A stretch of DNA of 35,011 nt, taken from the NCBI GenBank assembly GCA_029564025.1, contig JAKQQT010000212.1:1-35011 (forward strand). The letters run 5' to 3'. This DNA comes from Armatimonadota bacterium. GTDB taxonomy: Bacteria > Armatimonadota > DTGP01 > JAKQQT01. Both the position numbers and the translations under genes were made by a program. This document shows, piece after piece, positions 9,352 through 17,164 of the stretch. Under the pieces are notes generated by a model. It searched no databases. It worked only from the letters and a program-made list of their open reading frames with translations, and was not told where the DNA came from. How positions within the stretch are numbered: the stretch's first letter is position 1; every line of letters starts with the position of its first letter.

Positions 9352-10141
9352 GAGGAGTCACCGCCCAGTTGAACAATCCCGTTACTATCATCTCGCTGGA
9401 AAAGCGCTTTTCCACGTGTCCGTCCTGGAACAGAACCATGTCCTGGCTGGACCGCGCGGGCGTTCCGTTCGCTTCGTACGTACGGTGGTAGGTACACGCC
9501 GTTACGTAAGTGCTGTCCTCGGGGTTGCGGTCCAGAAGTTCGCGCCCTGTCTTGTCCGACGCTCCGTAAAGGCTGGCCCAGTCACGCCGGTAATGCAGTT
9601 CCCAACGCGAGGGATCGGTGTCCTGTTTCGGCGGTACAAAGCCTCCGTCGTACGAATCGAACACGAAATAGTGAATCCGTCTCCCGGTCACCGGAACCAG
9701 TTCATACCCGCCGCCCTTGAGCGGAGATTTGCGTAACGGACCTGCCGACTGCGGTTCCCTGCTGTCCGGATCGAAGATGCGCGTGGCCGCTTCGGTGTCG
9801 GCGGTCTTGCGGTTGTTGGGACACTTGAATTCGCGCTTGGCTCGCACGTAATGCGGGTAAAGAAATGTTGTCGGCTCCAGTTCACCGTCCTGGTTTTTGT
9901 TGCCTTCCTCCTGGTAGCCGTAAAGGGCGGGAGGATACTCGCGCTCGTCCATGCGGTACAGGCGCAGGGCCTGACCGATGCTTTGGAGATTGCTGAGGCA
10001 GGACATCTGGTTGCCCTTCTGTCGGCTGGACTGGGCAACGGGGAAGGTGAGGCCCGCGACCACCGCGATGATGGCAATGACCACCAGAAGTTCCAGCAGT
10101 GTGAATGCCATGTGTCGGGGGTGTATAGGTGTGTCTCTCAC
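9344..10141 (-). CDS. Type IV pilin/pseudopilin, paralog of the preceding gene; alternative ATG start at 10111
   Basis: AFTLLELLVVIAIIAVVAGLTFPVAQSSRQKGNQMSCLSNLQSIGQALRLYRMDE ... CTYHR ... FQDGHVEKR. Confidence 0.85.
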   Translation of the reverse strand: MRDTPIHPRHMAFTLLELLVVIAIIAVVAGLTFPVAQSSRQKGNQMSCLSNLQSIGQALRLYRMDEREYPPALYGYQEEGNKNQDGELEPTTFLYPHYVRAKREFKCPNNRKTADTEAATRIFDPDSREPQSAGPLRKSPLKGGGYELVPVTGRRIHYFVFDSYDGGFVPPKQDTDPSRWELHYRRDWASLYGASDKTGRELLDRNPEDSTYVTACTYHRTYEANGTPARSSQDMVLFQDGHVEKRFSSEMIVTGLFNWAVTPRE

Positions 10142-10271
10142 AGGTTGTTACCTCGCGTGCGAACCGGTCGCCCCACAGGCGCCATGATTTGGGACGCGAA
10201 CCCACTTCGGCTTGTTCCCGGCGAAGCCATTTCAGTATAAACCGTCTTCTCAATCTCGTCGGGCCGCAATA

Positions 10272-11138
10272 TCAACCTCCCGCCAGCAGGTTCAGATACC
10301 ATCGAATCACGTCTCCACCCACAAAGACGGAAACGGAGAATCCGATGATCAACGCGGGTCCGAACGGGATGGCATGGCCTTCAAGCCGTTTCATCGCCTT
10401 CAGGGCAAGCCCGAAAACGGCGCCGATGAACACGCCTGTCAGCAATGCCACCAGGCCGCCCGCAATGCCCAGGTTCGCGCCCATCACGGCGGCCAGCTTC
10501 ACATCGCCCATTCCCATGGCATCCAGCCGTTCGCCTTCTTCCAGGATGCCCTCGTTCGCCCACTGCGATTCCTGCTCCGCAATCTGTCTGCGGAACATCA
10601 CGTTCCCCAGTAGAATCATCAGATACAACAACCCGGGCAGAACCGCCGCGCCGGCCAGGGCGCCCAGAACCGTCACCGGTTGCACCCCCGGCTCCGACAG
10701 CCAACGGGTGCTGAAGGCGTCCGGGCCGGCCACCGCCCGAGCAAAGCCGATGATCAACCCGGCGGCATTCAGCGAGTCCGGAATGATGTACTGATCGACG
10801 TCCGTGAAAAACGCGGCAATCAGGCACGCGAAAAGGACGCACAGCAAGCCTGCGTCCACCGTGGCCCCGAACCGGTAATAAACCAGCGCGAACACGGCGC
10901 CGGTCAACGCTTCCACGCCAAAATACCGCCACGATACAGGCGCGCAGCAGTACCGGCACTTGTGGCCGAGCCACAAGTAGGACAGCAGGGGAACCAGGTC
11001 CATCGGTTCCAGCCGGTGGCCGCAGGCAGGGCAATGCGAGGGCGGCGCCACAACCGAAATGCCCTTCGGCAACCGGTAGATAAGCACATTCACAAAACTG
11101 CCGACCACCGTGCCGAATATAAAAGCGATGAAAGCCAT
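10272..11138 (-). CDS. pilD: Prepilin peptidase / leader peptidase (PilD family)
   Basis: CPACGH...CRYC zinc motif, TDVDQYIIPD and GMGDVKLAAVMGA aspartyl protease motifs. Confidence 0.95.
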   Translation of the reverse strand: MAFIAFIFGTVVGSFVNVLIYRLPKGISVVAPPSHCPACGHRLEPMDLVPLLSYLWLGHKCRYCCAPVSWRYFGVEALTGAVFALVYYRFGATVDAGLLCVLFACLIAAFFTDVDQYIIPDSLNAAGLIIGFARAVAGPDAFSTRWLSEPGVQPVTVLGALAGAAVLPGLLYLMILLGNVMFRRQIAEQESQWANEGILEEGERLDAMGMGDVKLAAVMGANLGIAGGLVALLTGVFIGAVFGLALKAMKRLEGHAIPFGPALIIGFSVSVFVGGDVIRWYLNLLAGG

Positions 11139-11269
11139 TTCAGGATTCAGGATTCAGGATATGGGATTCAGGCGAATGGGCAACGCCGCAACAGCCCTTC
11201 TAGTCGTGTTTCAGGTTTCCGCTTCCGGCCCTGAATCCTGAATCCCGAATTCTGAATCCTTCTGAATCA
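11139..11269. repeat. Inverted pair of TTCAGGA/TCCTGAA heptamer arrays filling the pilC-pilD gap
   Basis: TTCAGGATTCAGGATTCAGGATATGGGATTCAGG (11139-11172) and CTGAATCCTGAATCCCGAATTCTGAATCCTTCTGAATCA (11231-11269). Confidence 0.9.
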
Positions 11270-12574
11270 CTCTCCCCCGCCGGTATCCGTGCCGCCGCCG
11301 GACAGGCCCGAGATGATGGCCGTCATCGGCATCATGGTCGCGATGACGATGAAGCCAACCGATCCGCCCAGGAACACGATCAGCAACGGTTCGATGGCCG
11401 ACGTGAGGCTTTCAATCGCCGAGTCCACTTCGTCCTCGTAGAACTCCGCCACCTTCGTCAGCATCGAGTCCAGCGCGCCGGATTCCTCGCCGATGGAAAT
11501 CATCTGAACAACCATGGGCGGAAACATTTTGGAGCGTTGCAGGGGGTCGCCGATACGGTCGCCTTCTCGGATACTGGCCCGGGCGTCCATGATGGCATCG
11601 CTGATGATGGCGTTATCAACTGTGCCCGCCACCGTTTCCATCGCCTGCAGGATGGGAACACCGCTTACCAGCAACGTCGCCAGGGTACGCGCAAAACGCG
11701 AAAGCGCAATCTTGTGGTTCAAGCTTCCGAGCACGGGCGCCTTCAACTTCAGCCGGTCGGCAAACCGACGCCCGAACCGGGTGCGCGTAAAGGCTTTCCA
11801 CGCTGAGAATGCGGCAAACAGAATAATACCGATGATGATGTGGCGCATCGGGAAGCCGTTCCGCAGAAACGCGGAGACGTCCATCATAAACACCGTCATC
11901 GCCGGCATGGTGTCGCGGCCCAATCCCAACTGGGTGAACGTGTCAAAAAAGCTCGGAAGGATGAAGGTCGTCAATCCAAGCACTGCGGTGATGGACAGGA
12001 TGATGACGATGACAGGATACGTCATCGCGCCTTTTACCTTCCGCCGCAGTTCCAGGTCCTTTTCAAGGAAGGAGCTTAATCTCTGCAGGGATTCCTCAAG
12101 AACGCCACCGACCTCGCCGGCCTTGATGAGACCGATGAACAACTGGTTGAAGATCTTGGGGTACTTCGCCATCGCCCGGCTGAGCGTGTTACCGGACTCG
12201 ACTTCCACCTGGATGTCCGACAGGATATTGCGGAAACGCGGATTCGGGCTCTGCTCCTGAAGAACCGCGAGGCACCGAACCAGGGACACGCCGGCGTCGA
12301 TCATCGTGGAGAACTGCCGGCAGAAGACCGTCAGTTCGGCAACCTTGATGCCGCCTCCGAACGAGAAGGTCTTTTTCTCCTTCGGTTTTGTGACCACTGC
12401 CTTGGCGGCGGCCTTTTTCGCTCCGCCTTCCTTGCCCCTCGTGCGTCGAAGAGACTGAACGAAGTATCCTTGTTCCCTCAATCGGGACTGGGCCAGGGCT
12501 TCGGTGTCGGCCTCGATGGTCCCGTTCTGTGTCGCGCCGTTGGCGTCTCGTGCGGTGTAAGTGTAGGTGGCCAT
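11267..12574 (-). CDS. pilC: Type II/IV secretion inner-membrane platform protein PilC/GspF
   Basis: MATYTYTARDANGATQNGTIEADTEALAQSRLREQGYFV; FCRQFSTMIDAGVSLVRCL; SIGEESGALDSMLTKVAEFYEDEVD. Confidence 0.95.
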   Translation of the reverse strand: MATYTYTARDANGATQNGTIEADTEALAQSRLREQGYFVQSLRRTRGKEGGAKKAAAKAVVTKPKEKKTFSFGGGIKVAELTVFCRQFSTMIDAGVSLVRCLAVLQEQSPNPRFRNILSDIQVEVESGNTLSRAMAKYPKIFNQLFIGLIKAGEVGGVLEESLQRLSSFLEKDLELRRKVKGAMTYPVIVIILSITAVLGLTTFILPSFFDTFTQLGLGRDTMPAMTVFMMDVSAFLRNGFPMRHIIIGIILFAAFSAWKAFTRTRFGRRFADRLKLKAPVLGSLNHKIALSRFARTLATLLVSGVPILQAMETVAGTVDNAIISDAIMDARASIREGDRIGDPLQRSKMFPPMVVQMISIGEESGALDSMLTKVAEFYEDEVDSAIESLTSAIEPLLIVFLGGSVGFIVIATMMPMTAIISGLSGGGTDTGGGE

Positions 12575-12627
12575 TCTTTCCCCTTGTGCCTGCGCCTGTC
12601 TTCCTTGATGCGTCAGGCTCCGCGATC

Positions 12628-13812
12628 TCAGTCTTCTGATGAATCCGGCCGGCGTTCGCCCTTGTCACGGGCGGTGGAGCCGTCCAGCATGCGTTCAAAC
12701 TCGCCCGGGCTCACGGCGCGGCTGATTGCCAGGTCCCGGTCCACAATTCCTCTCAGCACGAGATCCCGGAGCGATTGGTCCATCGTCTGCATGCTGGTTT
12801 CGTAAGTCTTCTTGTCTCCACTCGTCTGGATGCTGGTCGTCAACTGGTGCGCTTTCTTGTCCCGTATCAGGTTGCGTATGGAAGTCGAAACAATCATCAC
12901 TTCCGTGGCGCACACCCGGCCGTGTCCGTCCTTGCGCGATAGCAACTGCTGGCACAGCACCGCTTCCAGGACGTTGCTCAACTGGTACCGAATCTGTTCC
13001 TGCTGGCCCGGAGGAAACACGTCCACCACCCGGTCCACGGTCTGCGCCGCACTGTTGGTGTGCAGTGTTGCCAGCACAAGGTGTCCGGTTTCCGCGCAAG
13101 TAATGGCCGTGGCGATCGTTTCCAGGTCCCGCATCTCGCCCACAAGAATCACGTCCGGGTCTTCGCGCAAGGCGGCGCGCAGGGCATTCGAGAAGGAGCG
13201 CGTATCCTGACCCAGTTCCCGCTGGTTGATGATGCTCATCTTGTGCGTGTGCAGGTACTCGATCGGGTCCTCGATCGTGATGATGTGCACACTGCGCTCA
13301 CTGTTGATCTGGTTGATCATCGCGGCCAGCGTGGTGGACTTGCCGCTTCCGGTCGGCCCGGTCACCAGAATCAAGCCCCTGGGCTTGCGGGCCATTTCCT
13401 TCAGAACGGGCGGAAGGCCGAGTTCCTCAAGGTGTGGAATCCGCGCCGGAATCAGCCTCAGCGTCGCCGCCACCGTGCCCTTGTCCCGATACACGTTCAC
13501 CCGCAACCGGGCGCGCGTTCCGAAAGCATACGAAAAGTCCAGTTCCAGCGTGCTTTCATACCGCTGAACCTGATCGGAGGTCATGATGTCGTAAATCAGG
13601 CGCTGAGCGTCCGGGGCTGATACGGGTTCGAACTCGACCAGGGGAACGAGGTCGCCGTCCACCCGCAGTGTGGGCGGAACACCGGCGGTGATATGCAGGT
13701 CGGATGCACGCATCTCGATAGCCGCGTTGAGCAGGTCGTCCATATGGACTTCCCTCAACTCCCGCGCGCCAAGATGGCTGATCGCCTCAAAATCTGTCAG
13801 AGTATCGTTCAC
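12628..13812 (-). CDS. pilT: Twitching motility / pilus retraction ATPase PilT
   Basis: Walker A VTGPTGSGKSTT, RELGQDTRSF, ALREDPDVILVGEMRD, CAETGHLVLATLHTNSAAQTVDRVVDVFP, and C-terminal SIRNLIRD (PilT AIRNLIRE-type motif). Confidence 0.95.
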   Translation of the reverse strand: MNDTLTDFEAISHLGARELREVHMDDLLNAAIEMRASDLHITAGVPPTLRVDGDLVPLVEFEPVSAPDAQRLIYDIMTSDQVQRYESTLELDFSYAFGTRARLRVNVYRDKGTVAATLRLIPARIPHLEELGLPPVLKEMARKPRGLILVTGPTGSGKSTTLAAMINQINSERSVHIITIEDPIEYLHTHKMSIINQRELGQDTRSFSNALRAALREDPDVILVGEMRDLETIATAITCAETGHLVLATLHTNSAAQTVDRVVDVFPPGQQEQIRYQLSNVLEAVLCQQLLSRKDGHGRVCATEVMIVSTSIRNLIRDKKAHQLTTSIQTSGDKKTYETSMQTMDQSLRDLVLRGIVDRDLAISRAVSPGEFERMLDGSTARDKGERRPDSSED

Positions 13813-13938
13813 AACGTATCCTTATCAATGGAATGCTTGACGCTCCATTGGACGCCCCCTCAACCTGCACGGTTCCCGTCCGCGCTACCCGTTCATCATG
13901 TTACATCGAGGGCCTTCACGCCAAAGGCCGCGGTGTAC

Positions 13939-15387
13939 TTATGTGCGCCAGTATATCTTTCGCCGCGAGCACACCGCCACAACAAGCGCTCCAAGCAACA
14001 CCACCGCGATCGAATGCAACAACGCCTGCCACGGTTCGCGGACCAGTGTGTTGATCCACGGATTGATTCCCGTCAGGAAGAGTATCGGTTGAATCAACGC
14101 TCCGGTGGCGATGTAGGCAATCATGGGATTCTGTCCGTTCAGCGATAGAAGCGCCAGCCACCGTTTCCTCGCGAGATCGCCGATGATGGTGAATGTGATG
14201 AGCAGGCCGATCGCCAGGCCGGAGCATACGAAGTAGTAACTGAGCGTGGCCGGATCCTTCTTGATGCCCCCTTCGTAAGGTTCCAGCAACAAGCCCAGCA
14301 TAAGGCAGTAAACGCCCCACTGGGTCAGACTGCGCAGAAGGCGCTCCGAGGCGGTCTTCGGGCCGCGAACCAGCCACAGCATAAGAGCCAGAATCAAGGC
14401 CGACACAACGAAGGTCTCGGCGACGTGCCGGTTCAGCAAACCCACCAGCGACACAACCGTCAGGTACACCCCGAAAAGGCCCAACAGCAACAGACGTTCC
14501 GGTCCGAATGCGGGGTGTTTCTCGTCGCCCGCAGGTTCGCGCATCCACGCCAGCAGGAGGTCGCCGATCAGCGTTCCGACCAGCGCGACGAACAGGGGAC
14601 CGGCCAGGCCCGAGCGGTAGATAAAGTCAACGGGCGTCCATGACCAGGCTGTTTGAAGCCATGAAGGACCGGCCGCGGTGGAAAGCCGGATGGCGAGGAA
14701 CAGGCCCATCGCGCCGACCCTCATCATCGGGCTCTTGCGCGTTGCCAGCCAGATCAGCGTGCCGAACAGCGCCACATGGGCCAGAATCATGATGATGATG
14801 TCGCTGTCGACGCTGATCCTGCCGTCGGCGGCGGTCTTCACAAATCCGGTTCCGTCGGCCAGGCGAACACTCCACATCAGATAAATCACCAGTGCCCAGC
14901 CGGCTGTGCGTACGGCGTAACGTATCAGCGGGTGCCATTTGTCCGGCAGGCGCGCCAGGACCGGGAACAGAGCGGCGAAAGCCAGGATGGAGCGCAGGAA
15001 GTGCTGTGTCTGCGGTGGATCGCCCAGCGAGTACGGCCTGATGTGAACCACGTACATCGCAAAGCCTACCAGCAAGAAGAACCTCTGGAAAGCCGCGAGC
15101 GACGCCTGCCACCACGGCATCCCCTTCTCCAGCCTCCTCGTCAACGCCAGAGGAATAGCCGCGCCCAGACAGAAGAGGAAAATCGGGAAAACCAGATCAA
15201 CCCACGTAATGCCCGGTATATTGGGATTGAATTTGCCGGTCGGCGGAGGGCACTGAGCGTGGAACATCCAGGCCGGCATACCGGCGGGGATCAGGCCGGA
15301 GAACACCATCATCAGGATGGACAAACCGCGCAGGGCATCGAGACCGTCAACCCGGCGCACGGAATCGATGCGTGGTTCGGACTTCAT
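13939..15387 (-). CDS. DUF5009 / heparan-alpha-glucosaminide N-acetyltransferase-like membrane protein
   Basis: RVDGLDALRGLSILMMVFSGLIP... multi-TM with ITWVDLVFPIFLFCLGAAIPLAL and C-terminal LNGQNPMIAYI. ATG at 15387 preferred over the ORF-track start 15495. Confidence 0.8.
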   Translation of the reverse strand: MKSEPRIDSVRRVDGLDALRGLSILMMVFSGLIPAGMPAWMFHAQCPPPTGKFNPNIPGITWVDLVFPIFLFCLGAAIPLALTRRLEKGMPWWQASLAAFQRFFLLVGFAMYVVHIRPYSLGDPPQTQHFLRSILAFAALFPVLARLPDKWHPLIRYAVRTAGWALVIYLMWSVRLADGTGFVKTAADGRISVDSDIIIMILAHVALFGTLIWLATRKSPMMRVGAMGLFLAIRLSTAAGPSWLQTAWSWTPVDFIYRSGLAGPLFVALVGTLIGDLLLAWMREPAGDEKHPAFGPERLLLLGLFGVYLTVVSLVGLLNRHVAETFVVSALILALMLWLVRGPKTASERLLRSLTQWGVYCLMLGLLLEPYEGGIKKDPATLSYYFVCSGLAIGLLITFTIIGDLARKRWLALLSLNGQNPMIAYIATGALIQPILFLTGINPWINTLVREPWQALLHSIAVVLLGALVVAVCSRRKIYWRT

Positions 15388-15668
15388 CGGACCGCGTCCT
15401 TTGCTTTCGTGGGATATTGAGGCGAACTGAAACAACCGAGGGGCCGGGAAGGACAGGGTCCCTCCCGACCCCTGGCGATCGCCTGTTGGATTCATTTTAG
15501 CACACCCTGCCCCTCCGCAACCGCCGACACCGGACTTCCGTCCAAACCGCTGATGGAACGCGATGGGCCTGAAGTAAAGCAGGCTCGCTATCCGGCCGGA
15601 ACGCGAAACGTCACCTCATTTCACCTTGGCCAAGCCAAGAACCGCTTCACATAGAGGAGAGTCGACAG

Positions 15669-16328
15669 ATGAAAATCGGCAAATGGACAGGTATCGCCCT
15701 TTTAGGCGCGGTAATTGTTCTGGCATCAACCGGCGCCGGCACGGCCGGACCGGTGAAGGGAACTCCGCCAAGGCCCGTCAACAGGATCGGCGCACCGTTG
15801 CTTCAGCCGCTCAGAAACGCTTTGGCGCAACTGAACCTCACCCAGGCCCAACAGGCGCAGATCCGCGTGTTCTTCGCGCAGGCTGAAACCGCGCTTAAAG
15901 CCATACGGGAAAACACATCGCTGACACCTGAGCAGAAACGCTCGGCCGTGCAGGAAGCCATGAAAACGCTGAAAACGAACGTCCTCGGCGTGCTGACTGC
16001 CGAACAGAAAGAACGTCTGAAGGAGATCATGACAGAACGGCGCGACGATCTGCGCGAGTTTCTGGAAACACTGAATCTGACACAGGCACAGAAACGCCAG
16101 ATTCAGGCGTTCTTCCAGGAAGCCCGCACGAAACTGGAGGCCATCCGGGCGAACCAGAAGATGACTCCCCCGGAAAAGCGCGCGGCCTCCATGCGTGTAC
16201 GACACGAACTTGAAGCGAAAATCATGCGCGTTCTGACGCCAGAGCAACGAGAGAAGTTGCGGCAGTGGCTTCAAACCCACAGGCCCCTTCAGCCGGGAAC
16301 AGCGAAACCATCGGCTTCGGACCTGTAG
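15669..16328 (+). CDS. Spy/CpxP (LTxxQ) family-like periplasmic protein with two tandem helical repeats
   Basis: Signal peptide; LNLTQAQQAQIRVFFAQAETALKAIRENTSLTPEQKR...VLTAEQKERLKEI repeated as LNLTQAQKRQIQAFFQEARTKLEAIRANQKMTPPEKR...VLTPEQREKLRQW. RBS AGAGGAGAG upstream. Confidence 0.8.
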   Translation: MKIGKWTGIALLGAVIVLASTGAGTAGPVKGTPPRPVNRIGAPLLQPLRNALAQLNLTQAQQAQIRVFFAQAETALKAIRENTSLTPEQKRSAVQEAMKTLKTNVLGVLTAEQKERLKEIMTERRDDLREFLETLNLTQAQKRQIQAFFQEARTKLEAIRANQKMTPPEKRAASMRVRHELEAKIMRVLTPEQREKLRQWLQTHRPLQPGTAKPSASDL

Positions 16329-16339
16329 GATTCCTGGAT

Positions 16340-16370
16340 GGGGACTGGAGAGTGCTCCGGTCCCCTTCTA
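16340..16370 (+). terminator. Rho-independent-like terminator after the Spy-like gene
   Basis: GGGGACTGGAG AGTG CTCCGGTCCCC 11-bp stem followed by TTCTA. Confidence 0.65.
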
Positions 16371-16423
16371 CCACAATTTCTGAATATTCACGCTAAAGAA
16401 CGGTCGAAAATCACGTATGATAG

Positions 16424-16645
16424 ATATGGACGACCTCTTGAGCGTCGTTGGCACCGGCGTGCTGGAGAGAAAATCGGCTTTCTCTTCGTGACGCGGCAAC
16501 GAAGTCCGTCCCTCGTCGGTCGTGGGACTGCGGAGTCGTGCGGGGTAATCGAGGCCCGCGCACGTTCCGGGATTCCCGGCTTCCGGCAGTATCCATGTGC
16601 AAAGGCCGCTCCTGCTGTCCCCGGGGGGCGGCTGTTTGCCATTTG
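16424..16645 (+). ncRNA. Candidate structured non-coding RNA upstream of secG (family unknown)
   Basis: Between a terminator and the secG promoter; hand-visible hairpins GCAC-CGGC-GTGC, AGAGAAA-ATCGGC-TTTCTCT, CTTCGT...ACGAAG, GTCCC...GGGAC, CCGGG-ATT-CCCGG, and a terminator-like GCAAAGGCCGC...GCGGCTGTTTGC. No convincing ORF. Confidence 0.3.
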
Positions 16646-16653
16646 ATTGATGT

Positions 16654-16683
16654 TTGACACGACTCGTCGCGGCAGGGTAGTAT
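16654..16683 (+). promoter_or_regulatory. Sigma70-like promoter for secG
   Basis: TTGACA, 18-nt spacer, TAGTAT. Confidence 0.55.
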
Positions 16684-16738
16684 GATAAGGCGTCCGTCGC
16701 ACTCTTTGCGTCGTGCACGCATTGCTGAATCACAAACT

Positions 16739-16990
16739 ATGAATATCTTTCACATACTACTGCAAGTCGTACAATTTGCCTGTGCCATCGGTCTCATTGT
16801 GGCCGTCACGTCCCAGACGAGCAAGGAATCCGGAATGGGCGCCGCTTTCGGCGGCGGTGGTGACAACAGCGGTAACACCCGTTTCACGGGCGGCGCCGAA
16901 GAGAAGATCGAGAATCTGACGAGAAACCTGGCCTACGGTTTCGTCGTTCTCTCCCTGCTTGTCGCCATCGTGGCTTCGAAACTCAGCTGA
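16739..16990 (+). CDS. secG: Preprotein translocase subunit SecG
   Basis: MNIFHILLQVVQFACAIGLIVAVTSQTSKESGMGAAFGGG...TRNLAYGFVVLSLLVAIVASKLS: two TM segments with the SecG GMGAAFGGG loop. Confidence 0.88.
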   Translation: MNIFHILLQVVQFACAIGLIVAVTSQTSKESGMGAAFGGGGDNSGNTRFTGGAEEKIENLTRNLAYGFVVLSLLVAIVASKLS

Positions 16991-17020
16991 CAGATTCGAA
17001 GGTGCGCCTCATTCACGGAT

Positions 17021-17049
17021 TTGACACGCCGCGCCTGGTCCGGTAAAAT
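17021..17049 (+). promoter_or_regulatory. Sigma70-like promoter for tRNA-Leu(GAG)
   Basis: TTGACA, 17-nt spacer, TAAAAT, 11 nt upstream of the tRNA. Confidence 0.75.
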
Positions 17050-17060
17050 CAGAATTGCCT

Positions 17061-17145
17061 GGGGATATGGTGAAACTGGCAGACACGCTGTCTTGAGGGG
17101 GCAGTGCCGCAAGGCTTGGGAGTTCAAATCTCCCTATCCCCACCA
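17061..17145 (+). tRNA. tRNA-Leu (anticodon GAG), class II, CCA encoded
   Basis: Acceptor GGGGATA/TATCCCC; anticodon stem CTGTC/GGCAG with loop TTGAGGG; variable arm GCC-GCAA-GGC; T arm GGGAG TTCAAAT CTCCC; 3' ACCA. Confidence 0.95.
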
Positions 17146-17164
17146 ACAAAGGAGTGATACCGCG

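Noticed and set aside
10142-10271. Possible regulatory RNA between pilin and pilD
   Set aside because: No convincing hairpin or conserved motif visible by eye in the 130-bp gap.
16368-16733. Several overlapping 100-120 aa ORFs upstream of secG
   Set aside because: Mutually overlapping in multiple frames, no RBS or family; region looks non-coding and structured.
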